From VSJD01 sp964617825 (GTDB lineage Bacteria > Verrucomicrobiota > Kiritimatiellia > JAAZAB01), in contig CAZTWL010000024.1 in NCBI GenBank assembly GCA_964617825.1, positions 1-64,000 of the forward strand: a DNA stretch of 64,000 bases, in the 5' to 3' direction. Shown here in pieces: positions 8,476-18,158 of the stretch. The notes beneath the pieces are model-generated. The model had not been told where the DNA came from and searched no databases. It saw only the letters and a program-made list of their open reading frames with translations. The position numbers and the translations under genes were made by a program. Position 1 is the first letter of the stretch; every line of letters starts with the position of its first letter.

Positions 8476-11151
8476 ATGAATGCCGTTAAAGTACTGTTTG
8501 TCGCCCTGCTATTCATACCGATTATTTCCGGCGCCGATAATCTGGTCTTCAAGACCACGTTCGCACCCGATGCCGACCCGCGCAAGGTCATCGATGAAAG
8601 CCCTTTTGCCCACCATGGCAAACTAACCGGCAAAGCCGCTTTTACCGGCGCAACCGGCGACCGCCGTGTCATGATCGACGGCAGCGACGGCAGCCTGATG
8701 ATCATCCCCCCGGCCGAACACCTGAATCCACGCGATGAATTTACGGTGTCGTTATGGTTTTGCGCCAAAGACCTGCCGACCGCCAAAAAAGGCTTGGAAA
8801 ACACCGGTAATGAGTATTCGCTTTTTAACCGCGGTTGGCAATGGCGGCTTCATTTCAGAGGCAGCGGCAATAAAAATGTCGAAACCGGCACAATGCACCT
8901 CTTTTTTTACTCAACGACCAAGGATGTTTATTCCCAAACCGATATCGCTGTCCCGCTTCTTCCGGGACGCTGGCATCACGCGGCCTTTGCCCTTTCCGGT
9001 TCCAAAAGCAACTGCACGGTGTTCATCAACGGCTGCCCCGTCACCAGTTTCAAGCTCAATCCCTTGCCGGATTGCGGCGGCACGCCTATAACGCTCGGCT
9101 CCGATCCCGGGAATTGTTTTGTTTTCAACGGCGAAATCGCCGGCGTGAAAATGTTTGCCAAGGCCCTGAATGAGAATGAAATCAACGCCAACGAACAGGA
9201 TTTCCTGAAGCGCAGAATCCAGTCGCTCGAGCGCGACGCTCCGGTCGGCAATCTGCGGCAAAGCATTACCAACACATTGGCAAAAAAGGTCATCCCGATT
9301 GACGATTACTGCCGCCTTCAACACATGGCCGCAAGGGCAAGCAATGACAGGCAATTGGCCGAATCCGGCCAAGCAACCAACGCCAACTTCGTCGCCTACG
9401 TGGTCAAGCCGTTCCGCAACAACCCGATCCTGCCGGACTCGATTATCCCCCGGGAAAACTGCGGCACCGAGTTGAAAATCTTCGTGACGCCCGGCGAATA
9501 CGAGCCGGCCAGCTTCGTGCTCAGGCCGCGCAAGGATATTCTCAATTTCATTCCGGTGCCGGGCGCCCTGACGAACGCCGCCGGAAAAGTTATCCCGGCC
9601 ACGGCCATCGACATTAAAATCGTCAAGGTCTGGTACGAATGCGTAGGCCGCTTCAAGACCGAAGACGATCTGGTCTATACCAAGGGCGTCGCCGCCGCGC
9701 GCAAGCTCACCCCGGAAATACTGATCAACGACGATTCCCTGGTCAAGGTTGATTTTGACCAGCAGGAACAATACCTGCGCCTGAGCTATAAATTTGGCTG
9801 GGGGCCTGGTAAAAAATACGTCTGGATCAGCGAAGTTGACGACAGCCTCCAGTTCCGCTACCCGATCCCGGCCGATCAATATCCGATTCTGGACAGCCCA
9901 AAACTGCTGCCGCTTAATTTAAAAAAGGATTTTAACCAGCAGTATTTTGTCACCATTCGCCCGCCTTCCAACGCCGTCCCCGGCCTCTATCGCGGCAAAA
10001 TAGCGCTGATGTCCGGCGAGGAACAGGCGGGCGCGTTCGATCTGACCGTCCGCGTATTGCCGTTCAAGCTTCCGACCCCGAAAACCAATTATGACTTGGA
10101 GCGGGAATTCACCTCGGCGATCGATTATTGGACCATCCCGGTTGAATCCGGTCCCGGCTCGATTTCTTCGAACGGTCGCAATAAGCAGCAATACATTGCG
10201 GAACTTAAAGATTTGCTTGCGCACAATGTCAGCAATCCGTACCAGCTGGCCTTCTTTGGCTACAGCAAGACAAAACCTGAATTGACGACCAACGAGTACG
10301 AACACGTCAAAAACATATTGAAATGGCGGCGCGAGGCCGGATTGCCCACCCGCCCGGTCTATATGGGCCCCGGGAACAACCTCGACTTTTTCAGCAAAGC
10401 CAATTTTAAAACTTTCCGGGTCACCCCGGAAATTCTCCGCCAGTTGAAGGATCTGGTCAAAAAGAATCTGGACCTTGTTGAAGAGGTTTACGGTCATCGC
10501 GATGTCTATTTTTATGCAATTGACGAAGCAGTCGGCGATATGCTTGCGGCGGAATTGCCGCTCTGGAAAGCGATTCAGGAAGCCGGCGGCAAGGTTATAG
10601 TATGCGGACAACACAAATCGGTCGGGACTGTGGCCGGGGCGCTCGATATCCTGACCTGCGCCTGGAAGCCTTTAACGAACAGCGCCGCGGCCATGCATGC
10701 CGGGGGCGGCAAAATCTGGATGTATGCCTATCCGCAGGGCGGCCGCGTCAACCCCATGCCTTACCGCATAAACTTCGGTTTTCTGGTTTACAAAGCCAAT
10801 TACGACGGGAACTGCGATTATGCCTATTACACGAGCAGCGCCGATCCCTGGAACGACTTCGACAACGGACGCGAGCCCGACCTGGGATTTGTCTATCCGA
10901 CAGCCAACGGGGTGGTGGACACGATCGCTTGGGAAGGATACCGGGAGGCAATCGACGATATCCGCTATGCCACCGCCTTTCGGGAACGTCTGGCCGCCGT
11001 CCGCGCCAAAGGCAGTGCCGAACAGAAAGCGCTGGCGGACGAAGCCGAAAAATGGTTTGACGCCGACGACCCGTCCGTGTCCGATTTCGATCCTGATTCG
11101 ACCCGCGAGCGGATTGTTGCCTGGATGCTGAAATTGGGAGACGCGCAATGA
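8476..11151 (+). CDS. Secreted LamG + GH123/DUF4091-like glycoside hydrolase
   Basis: An 891-residue protein. The ATG at 8476 follows GGGAG and starts a clear signal peptide of about 20 residues. Residues about 25-215 form a LamG/concanavalin-like domain (FTVSLWFC, then GRWHHAAFAL). After a helical linker, about 300-890 match the DUF4091/GH123-like fold, with GEYEPASFVL at its start and WEGYREAIDDIRYAT near its end. The pair Asp683-Glu684 in VYFYAIDEA sits where GH123 N-acetylgalactosaminidases carry their catalytic Asp-Glu dyad. The stop overlaps the start of the next gene (ATGA), so translation is coupled. Substrate is inferred to be an N-acetylated glycan. Confidence 0.75.
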   Translation: MNAVKVLFVALLFIPIISGADNLVFKTTFAPDADPRKVIDESPFAHHGKLTGKAAFTGATGDRRVMIDGSDGSLMIIPPAEHLNPRDEFTVSLWFCAKDLPTAKKGLENTGNEYSLFNRGWQWRLHFRGSGNKNVETGTMHLFFYSTTKDVYSQTDIAVPLLPGRWHHAAFALSGSKSNCTVFINGCPVTSFKLNPLPDCGGTPITLGSDPGNCFVFNGEIAGVKMFAKALNENEINANEQDFLKRRIQSLERDAPVGNLRQSITNTLAKKVIPIDDYCRLQHMAARASNDRQLAESGQATNANFVAYVVKPFRNNPILPDSIIPRENCGTELKIFVTPGEYEPASFVLRPRKDILNFIPVPGALTNAAGKVIPATAIDIKIVKVWYECVGRFKTEDDLVYTKGVAAARKLTPEILINDDSLVKVDFDQQEQYLRLSYKFGWGPGKKYVWISEVDDSLQFRYPIPADQYPILDSPKLLPLNLKKDFNQQYFVTIRPPSNAVPGLYRGKIALMSGEEQAGAFDLTVRVLPFKLPTPKTNYDLEREFTSAIDYWTIPVESGPGSISSNGRNKQQYIAELKDLLAHNVSNPYQLAFFGYSKTKPELTTNEYEHVKNILKWRREAGLPTRPVYMGPGNNLDFFSKANFKTFRVTPEILRQLKDLVKKNLDLVEEVYGHRDVYFYAIDEAVGDMLAAELPLWKAIQEAGGKVIVCGQHKSVGTVAGALDILTCAWKPLTNSAAAMHAGGGKIWMYAYPQGGRVNPMPYRINFGFLVYKANYDGNCDYAYYTSSADPWNDFDNGREPDLGFVYPTANGVVDTIAWEGYREAIDDIRYATAFRERLAAVRAKGSAEQKALADEAEKWFDADDPSVSDFDPDSTRERIVAWMLKLGDAQ

Positions 11152-12134
11152 ATCTGAAAGCCGGCCTGATAGTCACGGCAGCCGCAGGTTTCGTTGGCGC
11201 ACTGATTTTGAACGCCGCGGCTGAAAGCAGCGTCAAGCCCGTTTATGGCGCCGGATATTCGGAGATCGCGCCATCGCTCGATGGCGATATTTATACCGAC
11301 CGCGCCTGGAAAAAGATTCCATGGAGCTCCGGGTTCGCCAAAGAGCGCGTCAACGGCAAGCCGGTCGGCGATTCACGTTTCAAGGCGCTCTATACGTGCG
11401 AGGGCCTTTATTTTGCCGTTGAATGTTTTGAGCCGGAAATGGATAAAATCCACGACGAAAAACAAGGCATGTTCTGGACACACGACGTTGTGGAATTATT
11501 CCTGCAGCTAAAGCCGCAGGGCGGCGAAGAGGAACAGGTGCATTTGCTCTTGAGCGCCCGCGGCGCCAAGAACGAAGAGTTTTCGGCTTTAACCCGGGAG
11601 CGGACAAATTTCAAAACCGGCTGGGGCGGCAAGGCCAGGCTGGCAAAAAACACATGGTTTGGGAAAAACGCCTGGACAGTGGAATTTTTCGTGCCGTTCT
11701 ACCTAATGGGGGTCATTCCCGAATCGGAGCTGAGCATTCCCGCCAATCTCTGCCGGAACGCGTCGCCGCGGGAGGAATGGTCCAGCTGGTCGTTTCAGGA
11801 AGGGGATGCTCACAATGTGGCCGGGTTCGGCGTTCTGAAACTCGCGCCGGCTTCGCCGGCGATCCTCCACGCCATGCGCAAGAACCTGGTCACCCCGCAT
11901 TTTGTTTCCGTGTCCAGCTGCTTTGGCGAACTCAGGCGTAATTTCGATCTTCAACAATCCGCCGCGGGGCGCGGCCTGATTGAAAAACTCGAAAAGTCGC
12001 TGGTTGAATCCCAGACGCCCTCGGAACAGTCCGCTGCGCTCGCCGACTTCAAGCGGCTTGAACAACTCTATTTTGAACTTAGGCAACAGAGCCAAGTCGC
12101 CATCGACAAACTGATTTTCGGCGAGGATAAATAA
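11148..12134 (+). CDS. Secreted CBM9-like carbohydrate-binding protein
   Basis: A 328-residue protein with an N-terminal signal peptide (about 25 residues ending LNAAAES). A CBM9-like beta-sandwich follows, recognisable from APSLDGDIYTDRAWKKI, the ALYTCEGLYFAVEC strand and HDVVELFLQ. A helical tail ends in VAIDKLIF. It is translationally coupled to the upstream hydrolase by an ATGA overlap, so the two probably work together on the same polymer. A close relative lies at 14173-15108. Confidence 0.75.
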   Translation: MNLKAGLIVTAAAGFVGALILNAAAESSVKPVYGAGYSEIAPSLDGDIYTDRAWKKIPWSSGFAKERVNGKPVGDSRFKALYTCEGLYFAVECFEPEMDKIHDEKQGMFWTHDVVELFLQLKPQGGEEEQVHLLLSARGAKNEEFSALTRERTNFKTGWGGKARLAKNTWFGKNAWTVEFFVPFYLMGVIPESELSIPANLCRNASPREEWSSWSFQEGDAHNVAGFGVLKLAPASPAILHAMRKNLVTPHFVSVSSCFGELRRNFDLQQSAAGRGLIEKLEKSLVESQTPSEQSAALADFKRLEQLYFELRQQSQVAIDKLIFGEDK

Positions 12135-12151
12135 GGCAGGCAGACAATCGC

Positions 12152-12307
12152 ATGATGAAAATTATCAATCCGCGTTTGACAGGTTCGCTGCTGATCGCTG
12201 CGTTCCGCACAACCTTGAATATTTTATCTTGGGGGAGCGTGGCCTTCATCGCCGGCCGTCATCCGGAAGCGCTTTGCTCTCTCGATGGAAACGAAACCGA
12301 ACCGTAA
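12152..12307 (+). CDS. Possible small protein between the two hydrolase pairs
   Basis: A 51-codon frame starting ATG-ATG, with a basic N-terminus and one hydrophobic stretch (LTGSLLIAAF). No family was recognised and the purine-rich AGGCAGG is too far upstream for a normal ribosome site. It may be chance coding in the roughly 200-base gap, which otherwise shows no clear feature. Confidence 0.15.
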   Translation: MMKIINPRLTGSLLIAAFRTTLNILSWGSVAFIAGRHPEALCSLDGNETEP

Positions 12308-12331
12308 CAATCGGCAAAGAAAGGGATTATC

Positions 12332-14155
12332 ATGAAGGCCTTTATCGTTCTTGCTGCCCTCCTGCTTGCTGCGCCCCTTGTCCAGGCGGCCGACGCGATC
12401 GCCGCAAAACGCCTCGATTACGCCATTCACAACGCCATGGGCGAGGAGATCATCCTGCCGAACTCCGCCATGCCGACAAACGGAATCAACGCCAAACTGC
12501 TGATCGTCGCCGCTCCTGAAGAATTCGAGCCGGCTTCATTCGTGGTTAAACCTTCGAACGACATTAAAGACTTTCTGCCCGTGGCAACGGATTTCAAAAC
12601 TGCCGACGGCAAAGTCATCCCGGCTGCGGCGCTCGACATCCGCATCGTCAAGGCGCTGGTCCAATCCGGCGGCGGCGTGAAAAACCGCAATATTCGCGTC
12701 CTGAAGCCGTGCGTCCTTCTGCATGACGATGCCCTGGTAAAAGTCGATTTCGACAAAATGGAAAATTACATCCGCCTGAGTTTTCCCGAAGGCGAAAAAT
12801 ACCATTGGATAAGCAAGGAGGAAGACAGCGTTTACTTCGAACGCTTCATCTCTTCCAAAGAAAACCCGATTTATGACGCCAAAACCATCCGTCCGCTCGA
12901 TATCAAAAAAGATTTTAGCCAGCAGTTCTGGCTGACCATCCATGTCCCCGCCGATGCTGCGCCGGGGCTGTACGAGTCGACAATCAAGCTGACCACCGGC
13001 GCGGAGCTGCTCGCGTCCATCCCCGTAAAATTAAGGGTGCTGCCGTTCAAGCTCCCCGACCCGAAAACTAATTACGACCCTGAAAAGGAGTTTTATGCCG
13101 GCATCTATTACCGCTCCGGTGTCCTTGACGAGAACGGTCCGGGCTCGATCACGTCGGGGAGGCGCAATCTGCAGCAATTCAAGGCCGAACTCAAGAACCT
13201 CCTTGAACATGGCATCCGCTACCCGACCGTCGTCATGCATTTTGCCGGATTCAGACAGTGGCAATGGAACACTTACGGCAAGCCGGAAGGCGGCGGCAAA
13301 ATCGTCGAACCCACGCCCGAACAGCGCGCGCAAACCATCCGTCTGATCCAGCTTCTCAAGGAAAGCGGCATGTCCACCAAGCCGCTCTTTGCCCACACCG
13401 GCGGCAATTTCGGTTTCCGGGAGTTTTATAACCGTAAAGCGCACAAAGCCATTCTCCAGGATCTGATCGAGTCCGCGCACAAACTGACCAGGGAAGCCGC
13501 GGGCCACGACGACATTTATTTCTACGGAGTCGACGAAGCCGCGGGCGAACGCCTGACCAAGGAATTCGAAGTCTGGGAAGACATGCAGGCCATGAAGGCC
13601 AAGGTATTCACCACGGCGCACAGGGTCGCGGCGCCGCTCGTTGCCGGAAAAATCGCCATCATGATCTCCTCCGGCGTTCCCGGTCGCCAGTTCTCACAGG
13701 ACCTGCACGCCAAAGGCGGACTGATCTGGAACTATGCCAATCCACAGGCCGGCGACAAGCCCAATCCGTTCCCTTACCGCGTTAACTTCGGCTTCGGCGT
13801 TTATTCCGCCAATTACGACGGAATCGCCACCTACGCCTACAACGTCAGCGCCTTGAACCCCTGGAATGACTTTGACAACAAGGTCGAACCGGACCTGGCT
13901 TTCGTCATCGGGACCGCCGACGGTGTGGTGGATACGCCTTCGTGGGAAGGTTATCGCGAGGGGATCGACGATGTCCGCTATGCGACCAAGCTCCGTCAGT
14001 CTATCGCCAAGACGCGCCAAGGCGGCGACAAAAACAAAATCGCCATCGCGGATGCGGCCGACGCCTGGCTCGGTGAGATCAACGTCCATACCCCCGGCTT
14101 CGACCCCGGCTGGACCCGTCTCCAGATCATCGAATGGATCCTCAAGCTCATTTAA
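12332..14155 (+). CDS. Secreted GH123/DUF4091-like glycoside hydrolase (second copy)
   Basis: A 607-residue relative of the protein at 8476, without the LamG domain. It has a signal peptide (about 19 residues ending VQAAD) and the same GEYEP-type opening (here EEFEPASFVV), LPFKLPDPKTNYDPE linker, YFYGVDEAAGE active-site segment and WEGYREGIDDVRYAT near the end. Asp401-Glu402 is the candidate catalytic dyad, as in GH123. A ribosome site (AAAGGG) precedes the ATG. With the following CBM9-like gene it repeats the arrangement at 8476-12134, which suggests segmental duplication and divergence. Confidence 0.75.
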   Translation: MKAFIVLAALLLAAPLVQAADAIAAKRLDYAIHNAMGEEIILPNSAMPTNGINAKLLIVAAPEEFEPASFVVKPSNDIKDFLPVATDFKTADGKVIPAAALDIRIVKALVQSGGGVKNRNIRVLKPCVLLHDDALVKVDFDKMENYIRLSFPEGEKYHWISKEEDSVYFERFISSKENPIYDAKTIRPLDIKKDFSQQFWLTIHVPADAAPGLYESTIKLTTGAELLASIPVKLRVLPFKLPDPKTNYDPEKEFYAGIYYRSGVLDENGPGSITSGRRNLQQFKAELKNLLEHGIRYPTVVMHFAGFRQWQWNTYGKPEGGGKIVEPTPEQRAQTIRLIQLLKESGMSTKPLFAHTGGNFGFREFYNRKAHKAILQDLIESAHKLTREAAGHDDIYFYGVDEAAGERLTKEFEVWEDMQAMKAKVFTTAHRVAAPLVAGKIAIMISSGVPGRQFSQDLHAKGGLIWNYANPQAGDKPNPFPYRVNFGFGVYSANYDGIATYAYNVSALNPWNDFDNKVEPDLAFVIGTADGVVDTPSWEGYREGIDDVRYATKLRQSIAKTRQGGDKNKIAIADAADAWLGEINVHTPGFDPGWTRLQIIEWILKLI

Positions 14156-14172
14156 CCGAAAGGAAGTGACAT

Positions 14173-15108
14173 ATGCAAAAATATATTCTGACAATCATAG
14201 GGCTCCTCGCCGCCTGCGCCGCTTTCGCCGCTCCAAAGGAATATCCGGCCGGCTATTCGGCGATCGCTCCGAGCATGGATGGCGCCATCGACGGCGATCC
14301 CGCCTGGGAAGGCGTTGCCTGGAGCGATGGTTTTGCCAAGCGCGTTACGGCGGAAAAGCCCGTTGCCGACACCCGCTTCAAGGCGCTTTACACAAAAGAC
14401 ACCGTCTACATCGCGGCGGAATGCATGGAGCCGCACATGGACAAATTGAAAACCGAAGAGCGCTACACCGAGTTCTGGCTTTATGACGTTGTCGAGCTCT
14501 TCATTGTCCCCGGGAAAAACGAAATGATCCATTTGATCCTCAGCGTTTACGGCAGCGCCAACGAGGAAATTCCGGGCAAAGTCTCCGTACGCACAAATCA
14601 TCAGACCGGCTGGCTGGGAAAATCGAAACGCGCTGCCGACCGCTGGACGGCGGAAATCTGCATTCCGTTCTTCCTGCTCGGGGTCGCCCCCGAATCGGCA
14701 AAACTGGAAATTCCTTTCAACCTTTGCCGGAACTCAACCCCGGCGAATGAAATGTCCAGCTGGTCGTTCCAGCAAGGCAGCTTCAAGAACCTGGCGGCTT
14801 TCGGGCGGCTGACGCTGATGCCGGCCCCGGTGGAAGCCCGCGGCGATCTGGCCGAATCATTGAGGCAGCCGCATTGGATATCGCTCGTCAAGCGTTGGGG
14901 AATTATCCGCAGCGATCCCGCCTGGAAAGAAATTTTTAAAGCCAATCCGAAGGAATATGAAGCTTTGGAACGGATTTATGCCGACCCGACGACCTACGCT
15001 TCAAACGCGACAGCCCTGGCTTCCAACCTTGGCCTGATCGAAAAACAAGCCCAAACCCAGAAAAGCGAGCATCAGGCCGCTATCGACAAACTGCTCTTTA
15101 ACGAATAA
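14173..15108 (+). CDS. Secreted CBM9-like carbohydrate-binding protein (second copy)
   Basis: A 311-residue protein with a signal peptide (ending AAFAAPKE). It shares with the protein at 11148 the order APSMDGAID, RFKALYTKDTVYIAAECMEP, YDVVELFIV, LCRNSTP, SSWSFQ and a terminal AAIDKLLF. This is a CBM9-like fold plus a helical tail. It begins 17 bases after the second hydrolase with a good ribosome site (AAGGAAG). It probably binds the polymer attacked by its neighbour; no enzyme activity is implied. Confidence 0.75.
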   Translation: MQKYILTIIGLLAACAAFAAPKEYPAGYSAIAPSMDGAIDGDPAWEGVAWSDGFAKRVTAEKPVADTRFKALYTKDTVYIAAECMEPHMDKLKTEERYTEFWLYDVVELFIVPGKNEMIHLILSVYGSANEEIPGKVSVRTNHQTGWLGKSKRAADRWTAEICIPFFLLGVAPESAKLEIPFNLCRNSTPANEMSSWSFQQGSFKNLAAFGRLTLMPAPVEARGDLAESLRQPHWISLVKRWGIIRSDPAWKEIFKANPKEYEALERIYADPTTYASNATALASNLGLIEKQAQTQKSEHQAAIDKLLFNE

Positions 15109-15150
15109 CTCCATAATCCGGAACACTCCTCAGGGAATCACAAAGGAAGT

Positions 15151-17070
15151 ATGACAGGTTTTTTTAAAATCGCCGATATTTTCAGCGACAATATGGTTTT
15201 ACAACGCGGCCGACCTGTCCCGGTCTGGGGTTGGGCCGATCCGGGCACGGCCATAAAGCTACGGTTCGCCGGCCAGGTTCATTCGCACGTAACCGACTCC
15301 CGCGGCCGATGGGAGGTGCGGCTGGACGCGCTGGAAGCCTGCGCTGACCCGCGCGACCTCATCGTCGAATCGTCTCCCGGCAACCATACCGTAACCGTGC
15401 GGAATGTTGTCGTCGGTGAAGTCTGGATATGCTCCGGACAGTCGAACATGGAATGGACAGTCGGCGTGGCCGCCAACGGTTTCCAGGAAGTTCGCGATGC
15501 GCATTACCCGCTTCTCAGGCTCCTGACCGTGCCCAAAAGCATCGCAGAAGCTCCGCAGACCAGCGCGCATAACGCGGCCTGGCTGGTTTGCAGTCCGGTT
15601 ACGGCCGCTAATTTTTCCGCGGTCGGTTATTTTTTCGGCCGCGAACTTCTCCGGCATCTAAATGTGCCCATTGGCCTGATCAACAGTTCGTGGGGCGGAA
15701 CGATCGCAGAAACGTGGATGAGCCGCGAGGCATTCCTGGCGGATCCCGAACTTAAGCCGCTCCTCGATTCGCCGGCGCACGTGCCGCCGAATATCGAAAG
15801 CCTGAAAGCGGAATACACCAGGCAGTTTCGCGCCATCGAGAAACGCACGCAGGACACCGGCAATACCGGCTGGGCGCGGGGATGGGCGGATATTCAAAGA
15901 CCGGAAGGCACATGGAACGACATCGTGCTGCCGGGAATATGGCAGGTCACCGCAGGTCTTAAGATCAGCGGTGTCCTCTGGTTTCGCAAAGAGCTGGAAT
16001 TGCCGGAAAACTGGGCCGGGGAGGATCTGCGGTTGGCCATTGGCGCCTGCGACAAGAGCGACACAACGTATTTCAACAACATCCAGGTAGGCAGCATGAC
16101 GATGCAGGACCATCCCTACGCCTGGGGCCTTGAGCGCGTATACACGGTGCCGGCCAAACTGGTCCGGCCGGGGCGCAATGTGATTGCCGTCCGCGTCCAC
16201 AGCAACATGTATGGGGGTGGCATGACCGGTCCGGCCGAAATCATGCAACTGGACTGTCCGCGGCGGCTTGACCTGGCGCCGATTCCTTTGGCCGGCAAAT
16301 GGCATTATGCCATCGAACAAAATTACGGTTTTGTGGAAGTTCCACCGCCGCCCGATCAGCCGAACTTTCCCTGCCTTCTGTTTAACGCCATGATCGCACC
16401 GCTTGTGCCGTTGGCCATGCGCGGCGCCATCTGGTACCAGGGCGAATCCAATGCCTCGCGGGCGCGACAATATCGGCGGCTATTTCCCGCGCTGATCCGC
16501 GACTGGCGCCGGCATTGGCGCCAGGGCGATTTTCCCTTCCTGTTCGTCCAATTGGCCAACTACATGGCTGCGCAGAAGCTTCCATCGGAAAGCCAATGGG
16601 CGGAATTGCGCGAAGCTCAGACCATGGCCTTGCGCCTGCCAAACACCGGAATGGCCGTCGCCATCGACATTGGCGACGCCCTTAACATCCATCCGCGCAA
16701 CAAGCAGGACGTCGGCCGACGCCTGGCCCGGAGCGCGCTGGCAGACGTGTACCGGCTTGATGGAATTGCAGGTTCCGGCCCGCTGTTTTGCGGCGTCGCG
16801 CGCGAGGGATCAGCGCTGCGCGTGCGTTTCAGGCATGCCGAGGGCTTGGCCTGCCACGGGAGCGTCCCGCAGGGATTTGCCGTGGCCGGCGCAGACCGCA
16901 AATTCGTTTGGGCCCAGGCCCGCCTGGACGGCGAAACGGTCCTGATATGGTCGCCGGCCGTTACCGATCCGGCAGCGGTGCGCTATGCCTGGGCCGATAA
17001 CCCCGCCGGCAACCTTTATAATGCCGCCGGCCTGCCGGCCTCGCCTTTCCGCACCGATGACTGGACCTGA
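15151..17070 (+). CDS. Sialate O-acetylesterase family SGNH hydrolase with inserted jelly roll
   Basis: A 639-residue protein of the sialate O-acetylesterase family. Ser98 in CSGQSNMEW is the SGNH nucleophile, GAIWYQGESN is the oxyanion-region block, and DIGDALNIHP supplies the catalytic Asp-x-x-His region. Between them, residues about 240-400 form a beta-galactosidase-like jelly roll (GTWNDIVLPGIWQ, SGVLWFRKELELP) that interrupts the esterase fold. Members remove O-acetyl groups from sialic acids or other sugars. No signal peptide is visible, unlike the preceding hydrolases, so it may work on imported oligosaccharides. Ribosome site AAAGGA lies close to the ATG. Confidence 0.85.
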   Translation: MTGFFKIADIFSDNMVLQRGRPVPVWGWADPGTAIKLRFAGQVHSHVTDSRGRWEVRLDALEACADPRDLIVESSPGNHTVTVRNVVVGEVWICSGQSNMEWTVGVAANGFQEVRDAHYPLLRLLTVPKSIAEAPQTSAHNAAWLVCSPVTAANFSAVGYFFGRELLRHLNVPIGLINSSWGGTIAETWMSREAFLADPELKPLLDSPAHVPPNIESLKAEYTRQFRAIEKRTQDTGNTGWARGWADIQRPEGTWNDIVLPGIWQVTAGLKISGVLWFRKELELPENWAGEDLRLAIGACDKSDTTYFNNIQVGSMTMQDHPYAWGLERVYTVPAKLVRPGRNVIAVRVHSNMYGGGMTGPAEIMQLDCPRRLDLAPIPLAGKWHYAIEQNYGFVEVPPPPDQPNFPCLLFNAMIAPLVPLAMRGAIWYQGESNASRARQYRRLFPALIRDWRRHWRQGDFPFLFVQLANYMAAQKLPSESQWAELREAQTMALRLPNTGMAVAIDIGDALNIHPRNKQDVGRRLARSALADVYRLDGIAGSGPLFCGVAREGSALRVRFRHAEGLACHGSVPQGFAVAGADRKFVWAQARLDGETVLIWSPAVTDPAAVRYAWADNPAGNLYNAAGLPASPFRTDDWT

Positions 17071-17150
17071 GTCGATTTCCAATGCCTATAATGGCCTGAA
17101 TTTTTGAAAAAACAGCGAACGGATAACCATCAAACAGGAGAGTTATTGTC

Positions 17151-18101
17151 ATGAGTAAAATCAAAACATTGATAACGATGATCAAGCCCACGCCGGAAAT
17201 CAAGTCCCTGCTTGCGGAACTCGAGCCCCATGCGGATATTAGCTTCCTGCCGGAGGGCGCATATATCGGCGATTACCTGACGGATGTCGAAGTGCTCTAT
17301 GGGTCCATCCCGGAAAAGGATTTCCAGCGGGCAAATAAAGCGCGCTGGATCCAGACCAACTCCACCGGGGTCGACCACATGATGTACCCGGCTTTTCAAA
17401 ACAGCTCTATTATTTTGACGAACACCGGGACCTCCATTACGAACATCGTCGCCGAACACGGGCTTACGCTGCTGTTTGCCCTGGCGCGCAACCTGCATCT
17501 CCAGCGGGATCATATGAAAGCGCATCGCTGGGAAATCGAATGCGGGGTGGAAATCGGCGGGCTGACTCTCGGCATCATCGGCTTTGGCAAGATTGGCTCG
17601 GCCATGGCTCTCCGCGCCAAAGCCTTTGTAAAGGAAATTCATGTCCTGGACGCGCAGCTTAAGCAAAAACCGGACTATATCGCAAAGATTTATACTTTCG
17701 AAGAACTGCCGGCCCTGTTGAAAAAATGCAACGCGGTCATTTGTTCCTGCCCGTTGACTGAAACCACAAGGCATTTGATTGGCGACAAGGAAATCGCCCT
17801 CATGCCGGATAAAGGCTACCTGATTAACATCAGCCGGGGCGGCATTGTCGATGAACCCGCATTGCTAAGAGCGCTGCGCAGCAAGAAGCTTGCCGGCGCC
17901 GGGATTGACGTCCTGGAGACGGAGCCCTGCCCGCCGGATAGCCCGCTGTGGAACGAGCCGGGGCTGCTCCTCACGCCGCACAGCGCCGGCTACTGCGAGA
18001 ACCTGGAAAAGCGTAAAATCGTGCAATTTATCGCAAATTATAAATTATACCTGAACGGCGAACTGGCCAAGCGCGGCTTGGACAAAAAACGCGGCTGGTA
18101 A
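17151..18101 (+). CDS. D-2-hydroxyacid dehydrogenase, NAD-binding
   Basis: A 316-residue protein of the D-isomer-specific 2-hydroxyacid dehydrogenase family. It shows the Rossmann motif GIIGFGKIGSA, the NISRGGIVDE signature with the catalytic Arg, a Glu in GIDVLETEP and the catalytic His in TPHSAG. It interconverts a 2-keto acid and a D-2-hydroxy acid using NAD(P)H. Ribosome site AGGAGA. Its place after glycan-degrading enzymes suggests a role with a sugar acid or other product of glycan breakdown; exact substrate unknown. Confidence 0.85.
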   Translation: MSKIKTLITMIKPTPEIKSLLAELEPHADISFLPEGAYIGDYLTDVEVLYGSIPEKDFQRANKARWIQTNSTGVDHMMYPAFQNSSIILTNTGTSITNIVAEHGLTLLFALARNLHLQRDHMKAHRWEIECGVEIGGLTLGIIGFGKIGSAMALRAKAFVKEIHVLDAQLKQKPDYIAKIYTFEELPALLKKCNAVICSCPLTETTRHLIGDKEIALMPDKGYLINISRGGIVDEPALLRALRSKKLAGAGIDVLETEPCPPDSPLWNEPGLLLTPHSAGYCENLEKRKIVQFIANYKLYLNGELAKRGLDKKRGW

Positions 18102-18158
18102 TTATCCCCAAAGCATCCCGGAAGATCCGGATTTCGAAAATCATCAAGGAGACAATAA

